Notes: generated by a model from the sequence alone, not told the origin. A stretch of DNA of 64,000 nt from JAEINY01 sp942490535 (GCA_942490535.1 CALNXQ010000003.1:310001-374000); one strand, 5' to 3'. Numbered from the stretch's first letter, positions 27,157 to 36,097 are shown. Numbers and translations are program-made.

Positions 27157-28032
27157 TTAGCACGTCACACAATTCAACGCCATTATCTGATTCTCCAACT
27201 GAATGGTCACATGCAGGATTCCAAAGCGATCGGCCAATGCCAATTGTAAGCGATTAATCAATTGATCACTTTTTGATTCGGAGGTTTCCAGGTGAACCGT
27301 CAGTGCATTTTCGGTAGTACTTAAGGCCCAAATGTGTAAATCGTGTAAGCTGTTTACAGCTGATTACCCCAACAGAAAGGCTTCCACCTCAGCTACTTTC
27401 ACTGCACCAGGTGCAGCATTCAAAGACAAATTAACCGACTCCACAAATAATTTCCAGGTACTCCAAACAATAACCCCCATAATCAGAAAGCTCATCACCG
27501 GATCAATCCATTGCCAACCGGTTTGCATCAATACCAAGCCCGACAATACAACACCCACTGATACGGCGGCATCAGCTGCCATGTGTAAAAAAGCACCTTT
27601 GATATTCAGATCCCCCTTGCGGCCTTTCATAAAAAGGAGGGCTGTGAGTGTATTAATAAGCACACCGATGCCCGCCACCACCATGACTTGACCACCAGGC
27701 ACCGAAACCGGATTTTGGAACTTACCAATGGCTTCCCAGGCGATGAAAAAGACAGCAACGAATAATAGCAGGGCATTTACTAAGGAGGCCAGAATAGTAG
27801 ATTTTTTATATCCGTAGGTAAATCGCCCCTTGGGTGTCTTCGCAGCCAGCCACATGGCCAGCCAGGCAAATACCAGGCTCAGCACATCGCCGGCATTGTG
27901 ACCAGCATCAGCCAATAAGGCGGAGGACTCAATGAGGAAGCCATAAAAAGCTTCGACGGCTACAAATAGGATATTAAGGCCGATTCCGATGGCAAACAGT
28001 TTACCATATTGCGTGGTGTGATGATGTCCCAT
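27157..28032 (-). pseudogene. Cation diffusion facilitator (Zn/Co/Cd exporter) with an in-frame stop
   Basis: The first 222 codons encode the six-helix CDF membrane domain. Its metal sites are visible: HNAGD (ADAGHNAGDVLSL) in TM2 and HMAADAAVS in TM5. The frame then meets TAA at 27364-27366 and continues uninterrupted in the same frame for 68 more codons to a second stop at 27157-27159. The continuation reads SAVNSLHDLHIWALST and HVTIQLE, the conserved cytoplasmic CDF domain. One base change (TTA or TTG to TAA) explains the break. The product is therefore either a truncated transporter without its dimerising domain, a recent pseudogene, or a sequencing error. A promoter with a perfect inverted repeat lies upstream, and a Fur-family gene is next to it. 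Confidence 0.88.
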
Positions 28033-28053
28033 AATGAATGTGTTTTATACCTG

Positions 28054-28061
28054 CAAAGGTA
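28054..28061 (-). promoter_or_regulatory. Candidate -7 element TACCTTTG for the CDF gene
   Basis: This exact TAnnTTTG match on the minus strand is 21 bases before the ATG. The inverted repeat at 28074-28088 occupies the -33 position. Confidence 0.45.
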
Positions 28062-28073
28062 AGACGGATGGGA

Positions 28074-28088
28074 TGCAACCGGGTTGCA
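28074..28088. promoter_or_regulatory. Perfect 15-bp inverted repeat TGCAACC-G-GGTTGCA (candidate operator)
   Basis: The two 7-bp arms are perfect around one central base. The site covers the -33 region of the CDF promoter, where binding would block RNA polymerase. The Fur-family protein encoded 105 bases further upstream is the obvious candidate ligand, but this is inference. Confidence 0.5.
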
Positions 28089-28192
28089 AAGGGACAGGGA
28101 AAGGAGAAAAGAGAAAAGGAAAAGGGGAATGTAAAAAGGGAGAAGTGAAAAGTGACCAGGTTTAGGTGCTTGGTCACCATCCAAAGCCCTTT

Positions 28193-28615
28193 TTAATAAT
28201 CGCGTCGACAATTGGCACAGATGCCTTTGACCACCATGTTGACACTTTCCAGGGAAAAACGAGCAGGCAGATTAATGGCCGGCACAGAAATAGCATTTAA
28301 ACAAAAGGTTTGCTCACATTTGGTACAGAGAAAATGAACATGCAAATCATCGGGTTCGCATTCGCAAGCATCCTGACACAAGGCATATTTGGTGGTTCCT
28401 GATCCATCGTCAATGCGATGAATCAATTTATTCTCCTCAAAGGTTTTGAGCGTGCGGTACAAGGTCACCTTATCGGCACGCTCGAACAATAGTTCCAGAT
28501 CCGGTAAACTGATCGCGGTAATTTGCTCACTCATCACCTGCAACACCAGCTGGCGCATGGCGGTGGGTTTGATGTCCCGGGCCTGAAGGTGCATATCCAG
28601 TTCTTCTTTCGTCAT
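28193..28615 (-). CDS. Fur-family metal-responsive transcriptional regulator (Zur-like)
   Basis: This 140-residue repressor has an N-terminal winged helix (about 1-80; VTLYRTLKTFEENKLIHRI is the recognition part). A C-terminal dimerisation domain follows with the metal ligands HVHF (92-95), the structural zinc CTKC (97-100) and a second CANC (133-136). Extra cysteines at 80, 84 and 86 add to the metal-binding potential. Linkage to a CDF exporter suggests zinc control, but Fur, Zur and PerR types cannot be separated safely. The gene lies between the hydrolase gene (34-bp gap) and the CDF gene. Confidence 0.88.
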   Translation of the reverse strand: MTKEELDMHLQARDIKPTAMRQLVLQVMSEQITAISLPDLELLFERADKVTLYRTLKTFEENKLIHRIDDGSGTTKYALCQDACECEPDDLHVHFLCTKCEQTFCLNAISVPAINLPARFSLESVNMVVKGICANCRRDY

Positions 28616-28649
28616 ATACTATAGTAACAACTACTAAAGGTGCCGGGTT

Positions 28650-29201
28650 CTATAAACAATTGGCTAAAAAGTCATCTGCTGGCTTCACACTGGCATAAAA
28701 ATAGTTCAACGCTGCCAAAAAAGCATTGTGAACATCAGCTGCCGCTACGGTTTGTCCATTAATTTCCAAATGGCGCGTGGCACACGCATCTCCGATTACT
28801 TCAAGGTTAAACCCGTAATCTTTAGCAGCGCGTGTGGTGGCATCCATACACATGTGGGTCATCATGCCACAAATCACCACATCCGTAATGGCCAGAGATT
28901 GCAGATAGTCCAACAAGTCCGTCTCACGAAAACTATTGGGAAAATGCTTGACAATGACTTTTTCATCTGCCAGAGGTTCTACCTGATCATGAATAGCCAC
29001 ACCATGAGTGTCGGGTAAAAAGAAAGTAGCGTCCGGACGGGCAGATACATGTTGGATGTGCACAACCGTTTGTTTAGTCGCTCTGAAATGTTTCAATATG
29101 CGTTGAGCATTTAAACAGGCTTGTTCTGCTCCAACCAGAGTCATCGCTCCACCTTCGAAGTAATCATTTTGTAGGTCAATGAGAATTAATGCTTTATTCA
29201 T
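28650..29201 (-). CDS. Isochorismatase-like cysteine hydrolase
   Basis: The 183-residue cytosolic hydrolase belongs to the family that includes nicotinamidases and isochorismatases. The catalytic triad is visible: Asp9 (LILIDLQNDYF), Lys85 (VIVKHFPNSF) and Cys118 (MMTHMCMDATTRAA), with the cis-peptide region just before the cysteine. The metal-binding histidines of true nicotinamidase are not evident, so a YcaC/isochorismatase-type activity is more likely. It lies upstream of the Fur-family gene on the same strand. The natural substrate is unknown. Confidence 0.85.
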   Translation of the reverse strand: MNKALILIDLQNDYFEGGAMTLVGAEQACLNAQRILKHFRATKQTVVHIQHVSARPDATFFLPDTHGVAIHDQVEPLADEKVIVKHFPNSFRETDLLDYLQSLAITDVVICGMMTHMCMDATTRAAKDYGFNLEVIGDACATRHLEINGQTVAAADVHNAFLAALNYFYASVKPADDFLANCL

Positions 29202-29350
29202 TGTTTTTTACTGATATTGATGTGTGACGAGTATAAAGATAGCGGAATTCATGGAGGCGAAAAAAACGCGGTAATGATAATAATCAAAATCACGAAGGAA
29301 TTACTTCCCATCATTCCATATCAATAGTAACATACTAAGCATTCTTAATT

Positions 29351-30016
29351 CTAAGGAACTACATCCCATATCGGTACGTTCAGAAACGCTGCCAATGTAT
29401 CGGCATCTTCGCGCAGCTTATTGAGTTTACTATGATCCATCACATTGATGCGACGCAGGTCCTTTAGCACCAAATTCAGTTCGTAACTATAAAAAGAACT
29501 ATCATCTGATTTCACCAGATGCCTCACCAACTGAATGGCATGAATCATTCGCAATTCAACAAAACGTTCTTCCTTTTTAAAATCATAGGTCTGCCATGGC
29601 CCCTTCTTTCCTACCCAATAATACCCTATTTGTTTATCGAAAACCTTTATCCGACTCATCTTTACTATAAAAAGTAAACCAACACTAAAGAAAACCAGAC
29701 CAATCAAAGCAAATACCCAATGCCAATCGAAGTTAGCAAATTGATTTTCCATAAAAGCAGCATATACCCATAGTCCGCTCATTACAATACCCACCAGAAT
29801 GAACACTGTGCATAGCAAAATAGTCTCCAGCGTTGCTATAACCTCTATTCGACTATTTCCCAAAGCCCTCACCTTTTGAGTTCGATGACTACTGCCCCCA
29901 TTCTCCAATGGTTTCCAATCAATCTTTTCTGCAATGGCATCTCCAAATGAGAAAACATTTATGGCTTGTTCATCCAAAAACAGATTTTCAATCTTCTCCT
30001 TTAGCTTGTCGAACAT
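29351..30016 (-). CDS. Membrane protein of unknown function
   Basis: The product is 221 residues from the chosen ATG at 30016. An N-terminal soluble segment (about 1-65) precedes two transmembrane helices at about 67-90 and 100-125. A soluble C-terminal domain of about 95 residues begins with a basic stretch after VFDKQIGYYWVGKKG. The frame stays open upstream for 55 codons, but that extension runs into the tandem-repeat array and is probably not translated. The shape (two helices then a strand-rich domain containing YYW and GPWQTY) resembles small PH-like membrane proteins. No function can be given. It is followed by 149 bp of nothing recognisable before the hydrolase gene. Confidence 0.6.
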   Translation of the reverse strand: MFDKLKEKIENLFLDEQAINVFSFGDAIAEKIDWKPLENGGSSHRTQKVRALGNSRIEVIATLETILLCTVFILVGIVMSGLWVYAAFMENQFANFDWHWVFALIGLVFFSVGLLFIVKMSRIKVFDKQIGYYWVGKKGPWQTYDFKKEERFVELRMIHAIQLVRHLVKSDDSSFYSYELNLVLKDLRRINVMDHSKLNKLREDADTLAAFLNVPIWDVVP

Positions 30017-30148
30017 GAGGGGTAGTTTTAGTAAAAGTAAACCTACTGGCAACGCCAGCACCAATGGATAAAAATAGAAACTTTGCTTTAGTAAACAAAA
30101 GAACTCTGATCTATAACACGCGTAACAAAACCGCCGCATCGCATCGGG

Positions 30149-30569
30149 TGCTTTACGCAAATGAAAAACGGACCTGCACACATCCTTAATTCTAAAAAGG
30201 AACAGCCAAAGTCAATTCCGCATGACACCAGGTGCTTACTGCAAATAAAAAACGGACCTGCACACTTCCTTGATTCTAAAAAGGAGAACCCAAAGTTAAT
30301 TCCGCATGACACCAGGTGCTGGGTGCAAATGAAAAACGGACCTGTGCACTTCCTTGCCCCTAAAAAGGAACAGCCAAGGTCCGTTCTGCATGACGCAGCA
30401 TGCTTAGTGGGAATGCAAAAATAGACCTGCACACTTCCTTACAACTTAAATGGAGAATCCAAAGTCTGTTCTGCACGGCACCAGATGCATGAAGTGGATA
30501 AAAAAAGAACCTGTGCACTTCCCTATCCCTCAAATGGAGCACCTAAAATTCATTCTGTATAGCATAGGA
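30149..30569. repeat. Array of five 84-bp tandem repeats, decaying rightward
   Basis: Units start at TGC on 30149, 30233, 30317, 30401 and 30486 (84, 84, 84, 85 and 84 bp). A partial unit lies to the left (CCGCATCGCATCGGG). Units 1-3 are very alike; 4 and 5 diverge, and the sequence beyond 30570 is unrecognisable. Shared blocks are AAAACGGACCTG, CCTTNATTCTAAAAAGGA and ATTCCGCATGACACCAGG. In units 1 and 2 ACCTG can pair with CAGGT at the other end, and TCCTT with AAGGA inside, giving a possible fold. Both strands are open because 84 is divisible by three. I do not regard these frames as genes. Confidence 0.9.
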
Positions 30570-30681
30570 TGCGTGGCGCGAAGGAGAATAATTCAGCCCA
30601 CTCTGGCATAAATAGCCTTGACAGATATGTGTCGTCACGGTACTGCAAAAGAGTTCCATCAAGCACGTGATTAGAAGACAT
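30570..30681. other. Intergenic sequence right of the repeat array
   Basis: No ORF or clear element is visible. Together with the array it makes a 700-bp non-coding region between two unknown genes. Confidence 0.4.
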
Positions 30682-30705
30682 AAAAAAAGGGATCATCTGA
30701 TCCCT
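30682..30705 (-). terminator. Terminator of the internally duplicated protein gene
   Basis: AGGGATCA-TC-TGATCCCT is a perfect 8-bp stem followed by seven T on the minus strand, 12 bases after the stop at 30717. Confidence 0.85.
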
Positions 30706-30716
30706 GTTCGGTGGAA

Positions 30717-31388
30717 TTACCGGCTTAGTGGTTTGGTGATACGTATTACTTGTTTATACCCGTCGCTTCTACGTCCCAACAGGCTTTTCAGGTAGAGCTT
30801 CACCCGTCGCGTGGTGGCAATTAAACCATCCTCAGCACTAAAAGCTACATCCCGCTTCAGACGAGCAGCATTCAAAGCACTTTCCTTCAAGGCTAGTTCC
30901 TGACGGGCCGCTTTCATATTATCTAACAAGGATTGCAAACTTGTCACTTGTAAATGCTCCCGATCGGGCGTATAGCCATCCAGACTGCGGATCAAATCAA
31001 CAAACTGATTAAAATGATCGATGCGTGCTTCGAACCCCTGCTGTGATAACTTACTGTTACCAACAATGGAGTTAGCCAAGCTTCTGACTTTTGGTAAGTG
31101 ACCATTCGCCAGATTCAACGCTGCCACCAAATCAACAATACTGCGCACAGTACCATTGAGTGGCTGCACTGCGATGTTGCGCTTGGTCAATGCAATCCGA
31201 TAAGCGGCATCCAACGCACTTACCTCCTGATGGGCTTGCGTAGCCCGTTCCTGCACTTGATTGAGAAATTCCACGTTTAAGGTGTCGATGAGTGGATCAT
31301 ACATGGGCTGCATACCACCTAAAAAATTTTTCAAATCACCAAATGCACTCAATTTACTGGCTCTGCCAGTTTCTGTTTTACCAGCCAT
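30717..31388 (-). CDS. Unknown helical protein with an internal duplication
   Basis: The 223-residue protein starts at the ATG on 31388; the frame extends 25 codons further but that part is hydrophobic and followed by MAGKTETG, a more natural start. Two halves resemble each other: ALDAAYRIALTKRNIAV (about 58-74) and ALNAARLKRDVAF (about 173-185), each followed by a Val/Ile-rich helix. It has no cysteines, membrane helix or signal peptide and seems a cytoplasmic helical protein. The tail is basic (RRSDGYKQVIRITKPLSR). I believe similar proteins occur in several copies in Bacteroidota, but no function is known to me. It has its own terminator and sits alone in a low-density region. Confidence 0.6.
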   Translation of the reverse strand: MAGKTETGRASKLSAFGDLKNFLGGMQPMYDPLIDTLNVEFLNQVQERATQAHQEVSALDAAYRIALTKRNIAVQPLNGTVRSIVDLVAALNLANGHLPKVRSLANSIVGNSKLSQQGFEARIDHFNQFVDLIRSLDGYTPDREHLQVTSLQSLLDNMKAARQELALKESALNAARLKRDVAFSAEDGLIATTRRVKLYLKSLLGRRSDGYKQVIRITKPLSR

Positions 31389-31861
31389 AGTAGCAAAGTT
31401 TAAATGAATAAATATAATAACCTCTAAAGTGAGTTGGAGCATAAGAAAGGTATTGACGCACACCTAAACAGATCGTTTCACAAACAATCCACTCCCTGGT
31501 AACAATTTGTTAGCTCACCTCCGGCAGCATTGGCCAACAGAATATGAAAGGCTCCTACCCGCCATTCATATGAGTTATATTCACAACATTTCCCTTTTGT
31601 AATAAAAAGTTACGTAAAATTCTAAATACGAGTCAAGTATTTAATTGGAATTAGCCCCATTTATTTGTTAATATTTACCGTGAATCACCGAAAAATCATT
31701 AATGTTGTAGCATCAGTAAATTAAAATTCCTCACAAACCGTTTCTCCTTACAAAGAAAAGATTCGATTAACACACGCTGCACGTGAACAACCCATTACCA
31801 TAAAGGGTTTAAAGAGAAGTAGTTTTTCAACAAAAGGCAATGGGAACCAACTAAAGAAACG
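31389..31861. other. Intergenic region, 473 bp
   Basis: This gap between the divergent unknown gene and the histidine kinase is AT-rich around 31,580-31,740. I see no ORF longer than a few codons, no strong hairpin and no exact TAnnTTTG box. TAGTTTTT at about 31818 is a 7-of-8 match and might be the kinase -7 element. Confidence 0.4.
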
Positions 31862-34633
31862 ATGACCATCAATAAAAAACAGACCATATCCAACCTGATT
31901 CGCAAACATGTTTTCATGAGTACGCTACTGGTGGTTCTATTTTTAGTCACTACTTCTCTTTTGGTCGCATATGTTTCCTATTCAAACATCATTCAAACAG
32001 AAAGTGATTTCTTTTTTTCGGAACAAAAAGAGTTGATTCAAAACGAAGTGCAACGCACGCTGCTGATGATTAACGAGCATACCACGGAGTGGCATACCAA
32101 TTATAGACAGACACTCAAATTGGAAACCAGCCGAGCCTGGGAATTGGCTACTTCCATATTCATGAAACAATCCGAGCACCATACCCGCGCGGATATTCGA
32201 AAAATGATTGAAGAAGCACTCGTCTCCATTGGCTTTTTTGATCAAGGTGGCTTATTGACCTATTTGAAAAAAGATGGCTCCGGTATTTTTTTTGACGGTC
32301 AATCCTACTCCACTTTCCATAAAAGCAGCATTGAACCCGTGGATTCAACCATTGCCCTGGAAATAAAAATCCTTTTGGACTCGGGAGAGGGTTTTTATAC
32401 CGGCAATCATCCCTTTCGCACCAGTTCAGATTCCTCCTCGCTTAAATCCCTTTTTTATGCTAAACGACTCAAAGCTTTAGACATGTTTATTAGCTTGGGC
32501 AATGACACCGCCTCGCTCTTGCAGGAAATTCAAGCAGATGTACTGGCGAAAATTAGTAAGATCCGATATGGGCGCGATCATAAACACTACATCTTCGTCA
32601 ATCAAATGGATGGCAAAGCTCTCTTAATCCATTCCAATCAATATAAGGCTGGGGATTACATTAATGGGATTACTGATCCCAACGGGATTAACATCTTTGA
32701 AGAAGAAAAAAAAGCGGCAATGAATGCAGCAGGTGGTTTTGTCACCTATCAATGGTTTCAACCCAACCGAAATACCTATTCCGATAACATCACCTTTGTG
32801 CAACAGTATAAAGCATGGAATTGGATGATTGGCGGACACACCGACCGATCGTATGTAGAAGAGATACTGAATACCCAACGGAGCGAATTAAAAAAGAAAC
32901 TGAGCATCATCTTGTGGTTCTCCCTCCTCTTGCTGATGGTTGCCGTTTTCACCCTGCAGCTTTACATACAACGCCTGAACCGGGTGATAAAAAACCAGGT
33001 ATCCTCTCTGCTGACAAATATCGGCCATGCCATTCAGAATAATTCAGCCTTACCCGACCAACAATACCTGTTTGCTGAGTTTTGTCAAATAACGCAATAC
33101 GTCAGGAAAATCATGCAGGAAAAACACTACTCCGAGAAACAATATAGAATCAGCCAGAATCATTTTCAAACCATTTATGAGCATGCACCGATCATGATTA
33201 CCGGATTGGATGAAAACAACAAATTCGTGTTATGGAATAAGGAGTGTGAACGTATTTTTGGCATTTCCATGCAGGCCATCAATCAACATCCGGATCCTTT
33301 ATCCCTGTTTTATAATCCGGAGGAGGCCGCACAAGTTAAAGATTTACTGAGCACCTCCGATGGGACCTTTCGCCTGCAAGTCGTGAAAGGATCTAACGAC
33401 AAAACACGCTACCAATACTGGGCTTCCTTTAAAACAGATGAGCATTTGACCATTAACGTGGGCTATGACATCACAGCCTTAAAACAATCAGAGCTTAAAT
33501 GGAATGAGCAAAGTCGATTTTTAAAATCACTCATTAAAAGCATCCCGAATCCTGTATTTTTTAAAGATGCCGCAGGCATTTATCAATTCGGAAATAAGCG
33601 CTTTGCCAGTTTAATCGGTCGACAAGAAGAAGAGATTCAGGGACTGACGGTATACGATGTGGCCCCACCAGAAAACGCAGAGAAATATCGTTTGATGGAC
33701 GAAGTACTCTTAAAAAGGGGGGGGATTCAAGTGTATGAAACGAAAGTTCAAGATGTCGAACAAGGTGAACAATACTTTCTCTTTAATAAAGCCGTTTATG
33801 AAAACATGGATGGAGAGGTGGCCGGCATCATTGGCGTGATGTTGAACATTACCGATCGAAAAAAAGCTGAAATGGCGCAAGCGGAACGCCAACAAGCATT
33901 GGAAGAGATGAACCGCACCAAAAACCTCTTCTTTTCGATTGTAGCCCACGACTTAAAAACACCCTTGCATACTATCCTGGGTTTTACTGATCTCCTGATT
34001 AATGCCTACGATTCCTTTGAAGTGGAAGAAACCATGCGTTTACTGAAAGTGACCAATTATTCCGCACACAATCTGAATCGTTTTTTAGATGATCTTTTAA
34101 TGTGGGTTCAAAGTCAGCTTGAAGGCACCCGCATGCAATTAACTGTATTTAACCTGCTGGATAAAGTGAATGCCGAACTTCAATTATTGAAGCCTACCAT
34201 GTCGGCTAAAGAACTAATGATCAACAACACCATCGATAGAAGCCTGGAAATAGAAGCCGATGAAACCATGATTTCAACGGTTATCCGGAATCTGCTTTCC
34301 AATGCCATCAAATTTTCGCACCGCCAGGGGATCATCGAACTCCATGCTCACACCCATCTAAACAATGTAGTGATTGAAATTAAAGATCAAGGTGTTGGCA
34401 TTAGCAATGAGAGTCGTGAAAAACTTTTTTCAGCCGACGTAAAAACCTCTACCTCCGGCACCGAATCTGAAACTGGAACCGGGCTTGGACTGCTCATATG
34501 CAAGGAATTCATCGAAAAGCATCAGGGACGTATTTGGGTGGAGTCGACGCCTCAAAAGGGAAGTTCGTTCTTTTTTAGTTTACCCCATAAGGAAAGTAAA
34601 AACGGAAACAGAAAAGATCAAAGGGAAAAGTAG
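31862..34633 (+). CDS. Membrane sensor histidine kinase (Cache, two PAS, HisKA, HATPase)
   Basis: The 923-residue kinase has TM1 at about 17-39 and an extracytoplasmic sensor of about 300 residues whose last part (YIFVNQMDGKALLIHSN, TYQWFQPN, WNWMIGGHTD) is Cache-like. TM2 is at about 345-365. A linker leads to two PAS domains (about 430-545 and 555-680), then HisKA with His696 (SIVAHDLKTPLHTILGF) and a HATPase domain (N box RNLLSNAIKFSH, G1 DQGVGIS, G2 GTGLGLLICKEF). There is no receiver domain and no adjacent response regulator, so it is an orphan. The last codons run into a purine-rich GAAAAGG tract. Cache sensors usually bind small organic acids or amino acids; the ligand here is unknown. 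Confidence 0.92.
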   Translation: MTINKKQTISNLIRKHVFMSTLLVVLFLVTTSLLVAYVSYSNIIQTESDFFFSEQKELIQNEVQRTLLMINEHTTEWHTNYRQTLKLETSRAWELATSIFMKQSEHHTRADIRKMIEEALVSIGFFDQGGLLTYLKKDGSGIFFDGQSYSTFHKSSIEPVDSTIALEIKILLDSGEGFYTGNHPFRTSSDSSSLKSLFYAKRLKALDMFISLGNDTASLLQEIQADVLAKISKIRYGRDHKHYIFVNQMDGKALLIHSNQYKAGDYINGITDPNGINIFEEEKKAAMNAAGGFVTYQWFQPNRNTYSDNITFVQQYKAWNWMIGGHTDRSYVEEILNTQRSELKKKLSIILWFSLLLLMVAVFTLQLYIQRLNRVIKNQVSSLLTNIGHAIQNNSALPDQQYLFAEFCQITQYVRKIMQEKHYSEKQYRISQNHFQTIYEHAPIMITGLDENNKFVLWNKECERIFGISMQAINQHPDPLSLFYNPEEAAQVKDLLSTSDGTFRLQVVKGSNDKTRYQYWASFKTDEHLTINVGYDITALKQSELKWNEQSRFLKSLIKSIPNPVFFKDAAGIYQFGNKRFASLIGRQEEEIQGLTVYDVAPPENAEKYRLMDEVLLKRGGIQVYETKVQDVEQGEQYFLFNKAVYENMDGEVAGIIGVMLNITDRKKAEMAQAERQQALEEMNRTKNLFFSIVAHDLKTPLHTILGFTDLLINAYDSFEVEETMRLLKVTNYSAHNLNRFLDDLLMWVQSQLEGTRMQLTVFNLLDKVNAELQLLKPTMSAKELMINNTIDRSLEIEADETMISTVIRNLLSNAIKFSHRQGIIELHAHTHLNNVVIEIKDQGVGISNESREKLFSADVKTSTSGTESETGTGLGLLICKEFIEKHQGRIWVESTPQKGSSFFFSLPHKESKNGNRKDQREK

Positions 34634-34660
34634 AAAGGAAACAGAAAAGGGAACAGATTC

Positions 34661-34693
34661 AAAAAAAAGCCGGCTTCGAAATGAGCCGGCTTC
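34661..34693 (-). terminator. Terminator of nhaA
   Basis: AAGCCGGCT/AGCCGGCTT with an 8-base loop is followed by eight T on the minus strand, 22 bases after the nhaA stop. It closes the long leftward sodium/cell-wall gene block. Confidence 0.85.
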
Positions 34694-34714
34694 ATAATAT
34701 GATCTGTTTGAAAA

Positions 34715-36085
34715 TTATTTTGTCATGATACTACTGCGCTCTTCATCGCGCTTAAGCGAGTATTTCAATAAATAGTAACCCGCCACACCGGCCACGATGG
34801 ATCCAATGAAAATACCAATCTTGGCTTGATTTAATATCTCACCTGTATAAGCTAATCCAGCAATAAAGATAGACATGGTAAATCCAATACCACCCAAAAG
34901 GGCTAAGCCCATAAATGTTAACCAGGAGGTTTTAAGTGGCTTAACAGCAATCTTTAGCTTAACAGATAACCAAGAGAAAAAAGTAATGCCAATTATCTTA
35001 CCAAACACTAAACTGACTGCAATTGCTGCTGAAACAGTACTAAAAATCTCACCTTGGGTAGTAACTGCAACTAAAGTGACTCCGGCATTGGCGAGTGCAA
35101 AAACTGGTAGAATAAACATAGTAACAAAACCATGAAACTGATGTTCTATGTATTGCAAGGGACTTTGCACTTTTTTAACAGCATATTCCACATCATCAAT
35201 AGCGATCAACTGTTCAGGTGTCAGCACCATTTCACTATTACTTTTAGGAACTGAATCAAATTTATGAATTCCCACTTTTATCCGCTCCATGAAATCACTC
35301 ACCTTCACTTTTGGTCGAGCCGGAATGGTTAAAGCAATCAATACCCCAGCGATAGTAGCATGCAACCCTGAACCTGGTCCCTTAACTCCAGACATGAGAA
35401 AAAGATACCAAATGATAAATCCAAGAAAAGTATAGAGTTTAAGATCTTGCACATTTTTATAATTTGCCAATGCTAATATCCCCAACAATACGAATGCAAT
35501 GGCAATAAATGTCCAATTTAACTCTCCTCCATAAAACAAAGCTATAACCAAAACAGCCCCTAAATCATCAACAATAGCGAGTGCAGTTAAAAACACCTTC
35601 AAACTTAAAGGGACTCTTTTACCTAATACAGCTAAAACGCCTAAGGAGAAAGCAATATCAGTTGCCATAGGTATTCCCCAACCATTGGCTGCTTGGTCTT
35701 TTAATCCAAACGAAAGAAAAAGAATAATGGGGACAACCATGCCACCAACGGCTGCAAAAATAGGCAATGAAGCTTGTTTAAATGACCGCAATTCACCAGC
35801 CATAAATTCACGTTTTATCTCCAAGCCAACTACAAAGAAAAAGATGGCCATTAATCCATCATTAATCCAATGCAGCAATCCCATCTTAATTTTAAAAAGT
35901 TCGGTGTCTATATTAAAGAATGCATGCCAGGTATGTTCGTAGGTATCGTGGTTGATATTAGCCCAAACAACTGCAATGGCTGTGGCAATCATTAGCAAGG
36001 CACTACCACTTGAAATAAACTTAAAAAATCGTTGGAAAGGATCTCCAAATCGAGACGTCTTATTCTCCTCATTCTGGTTAGTCAT
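34715..36085 (-). CDS. nhaA: Na+/H+ antiporter NhaA
   Basis: This electrogenic inner-membrane antiporter exports Na+ in exchange for protons and supports growth in salt and at high pH. The 456-residue protein has about 12 helices and the ion-binding aspartate pair in TALAIVDDLGAVLVIA. FFFVVGLEIKREFMAGEL near the N terminus and the GIGFTMSIFIAGLAY stretch near the C terminus are NhaA hallmarks. A hydrophilic insertion at about 270-305 and an extended C-terminal tail make it longer than the E. coli protein (388). It starts 12 bases after the nucleotidyltransferase stop, so it is likely the last gene of the Mrp-containing operon. Two further Na+ export systems lie within 11 kb. Confidence 0.95.
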   Translation of the reverse strand: MTNQNEENKTSRFGDPFQRFFKFISSGSALLMIATAIAVVWANINHDTYEHTWHAFFNIDTELFKIKMGLLHWINDGLMAIFFFVVGLEIKREFMAGELRSFKQASLPIFAAVGGMVVPIILFLSFGLKDQAANGWGIPMATDIAFSLGVLAVLGKRVPLSLKVFLTALAIVDDLGAVLVIALFYGGELNWTFIAIAFVLLGILALANYKNVQDLKLYTFLGFIIWYLFLMSGVKGPGSGLHATIAGVLIALTIPARPKVKVSDFMERIKVGIHKFDSVPKSNSEMVLTPEQLIAIDDVEYAVKKVQSPLQYIEHQFHGFVTMFILPVFALANAGVTLVAVTTQGEIFSTVSAAIAVSLVFGKIIGITFFSWLSVKLKIAVKPLKTSWLTFMGLALLGGIGFTMSIFIAGLAYTGEILNQAKIGIFIGSIVAGVAGYYLLKYSLKRDEERSSIMTK

Positions 36086-36097
36086 AAACTTAATTTA

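Noticed and set aside
29351..30181. Longer start for the unknown membrane protein at 30181
   Set aside because: The extra 55 codons run through degraded repeat DNA and have no protein character, while MFDKLKEKIENLF is a natural N terminus.
30161..30424. An 87-residue plus-strand frame with 28-residue repeats (MKNGPAHxLxSKKE) and a 114-residue minus-strand frame through the same DNA
   Set aside because: Both arise because the 84-bp DNA repeat has a length divisible by three. Substitutions between units are not biased to third positions, unit 4 shifts frame, and neither strand has a start signal.
30149..30569. CRISPR array or integron attC array
   Set aside because: The whole 84-bp unit is repeated, with no unique spacers of constant size and no cas genes. 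The GTTRRRY/RYYYAAC boxes of attC sites are absent.
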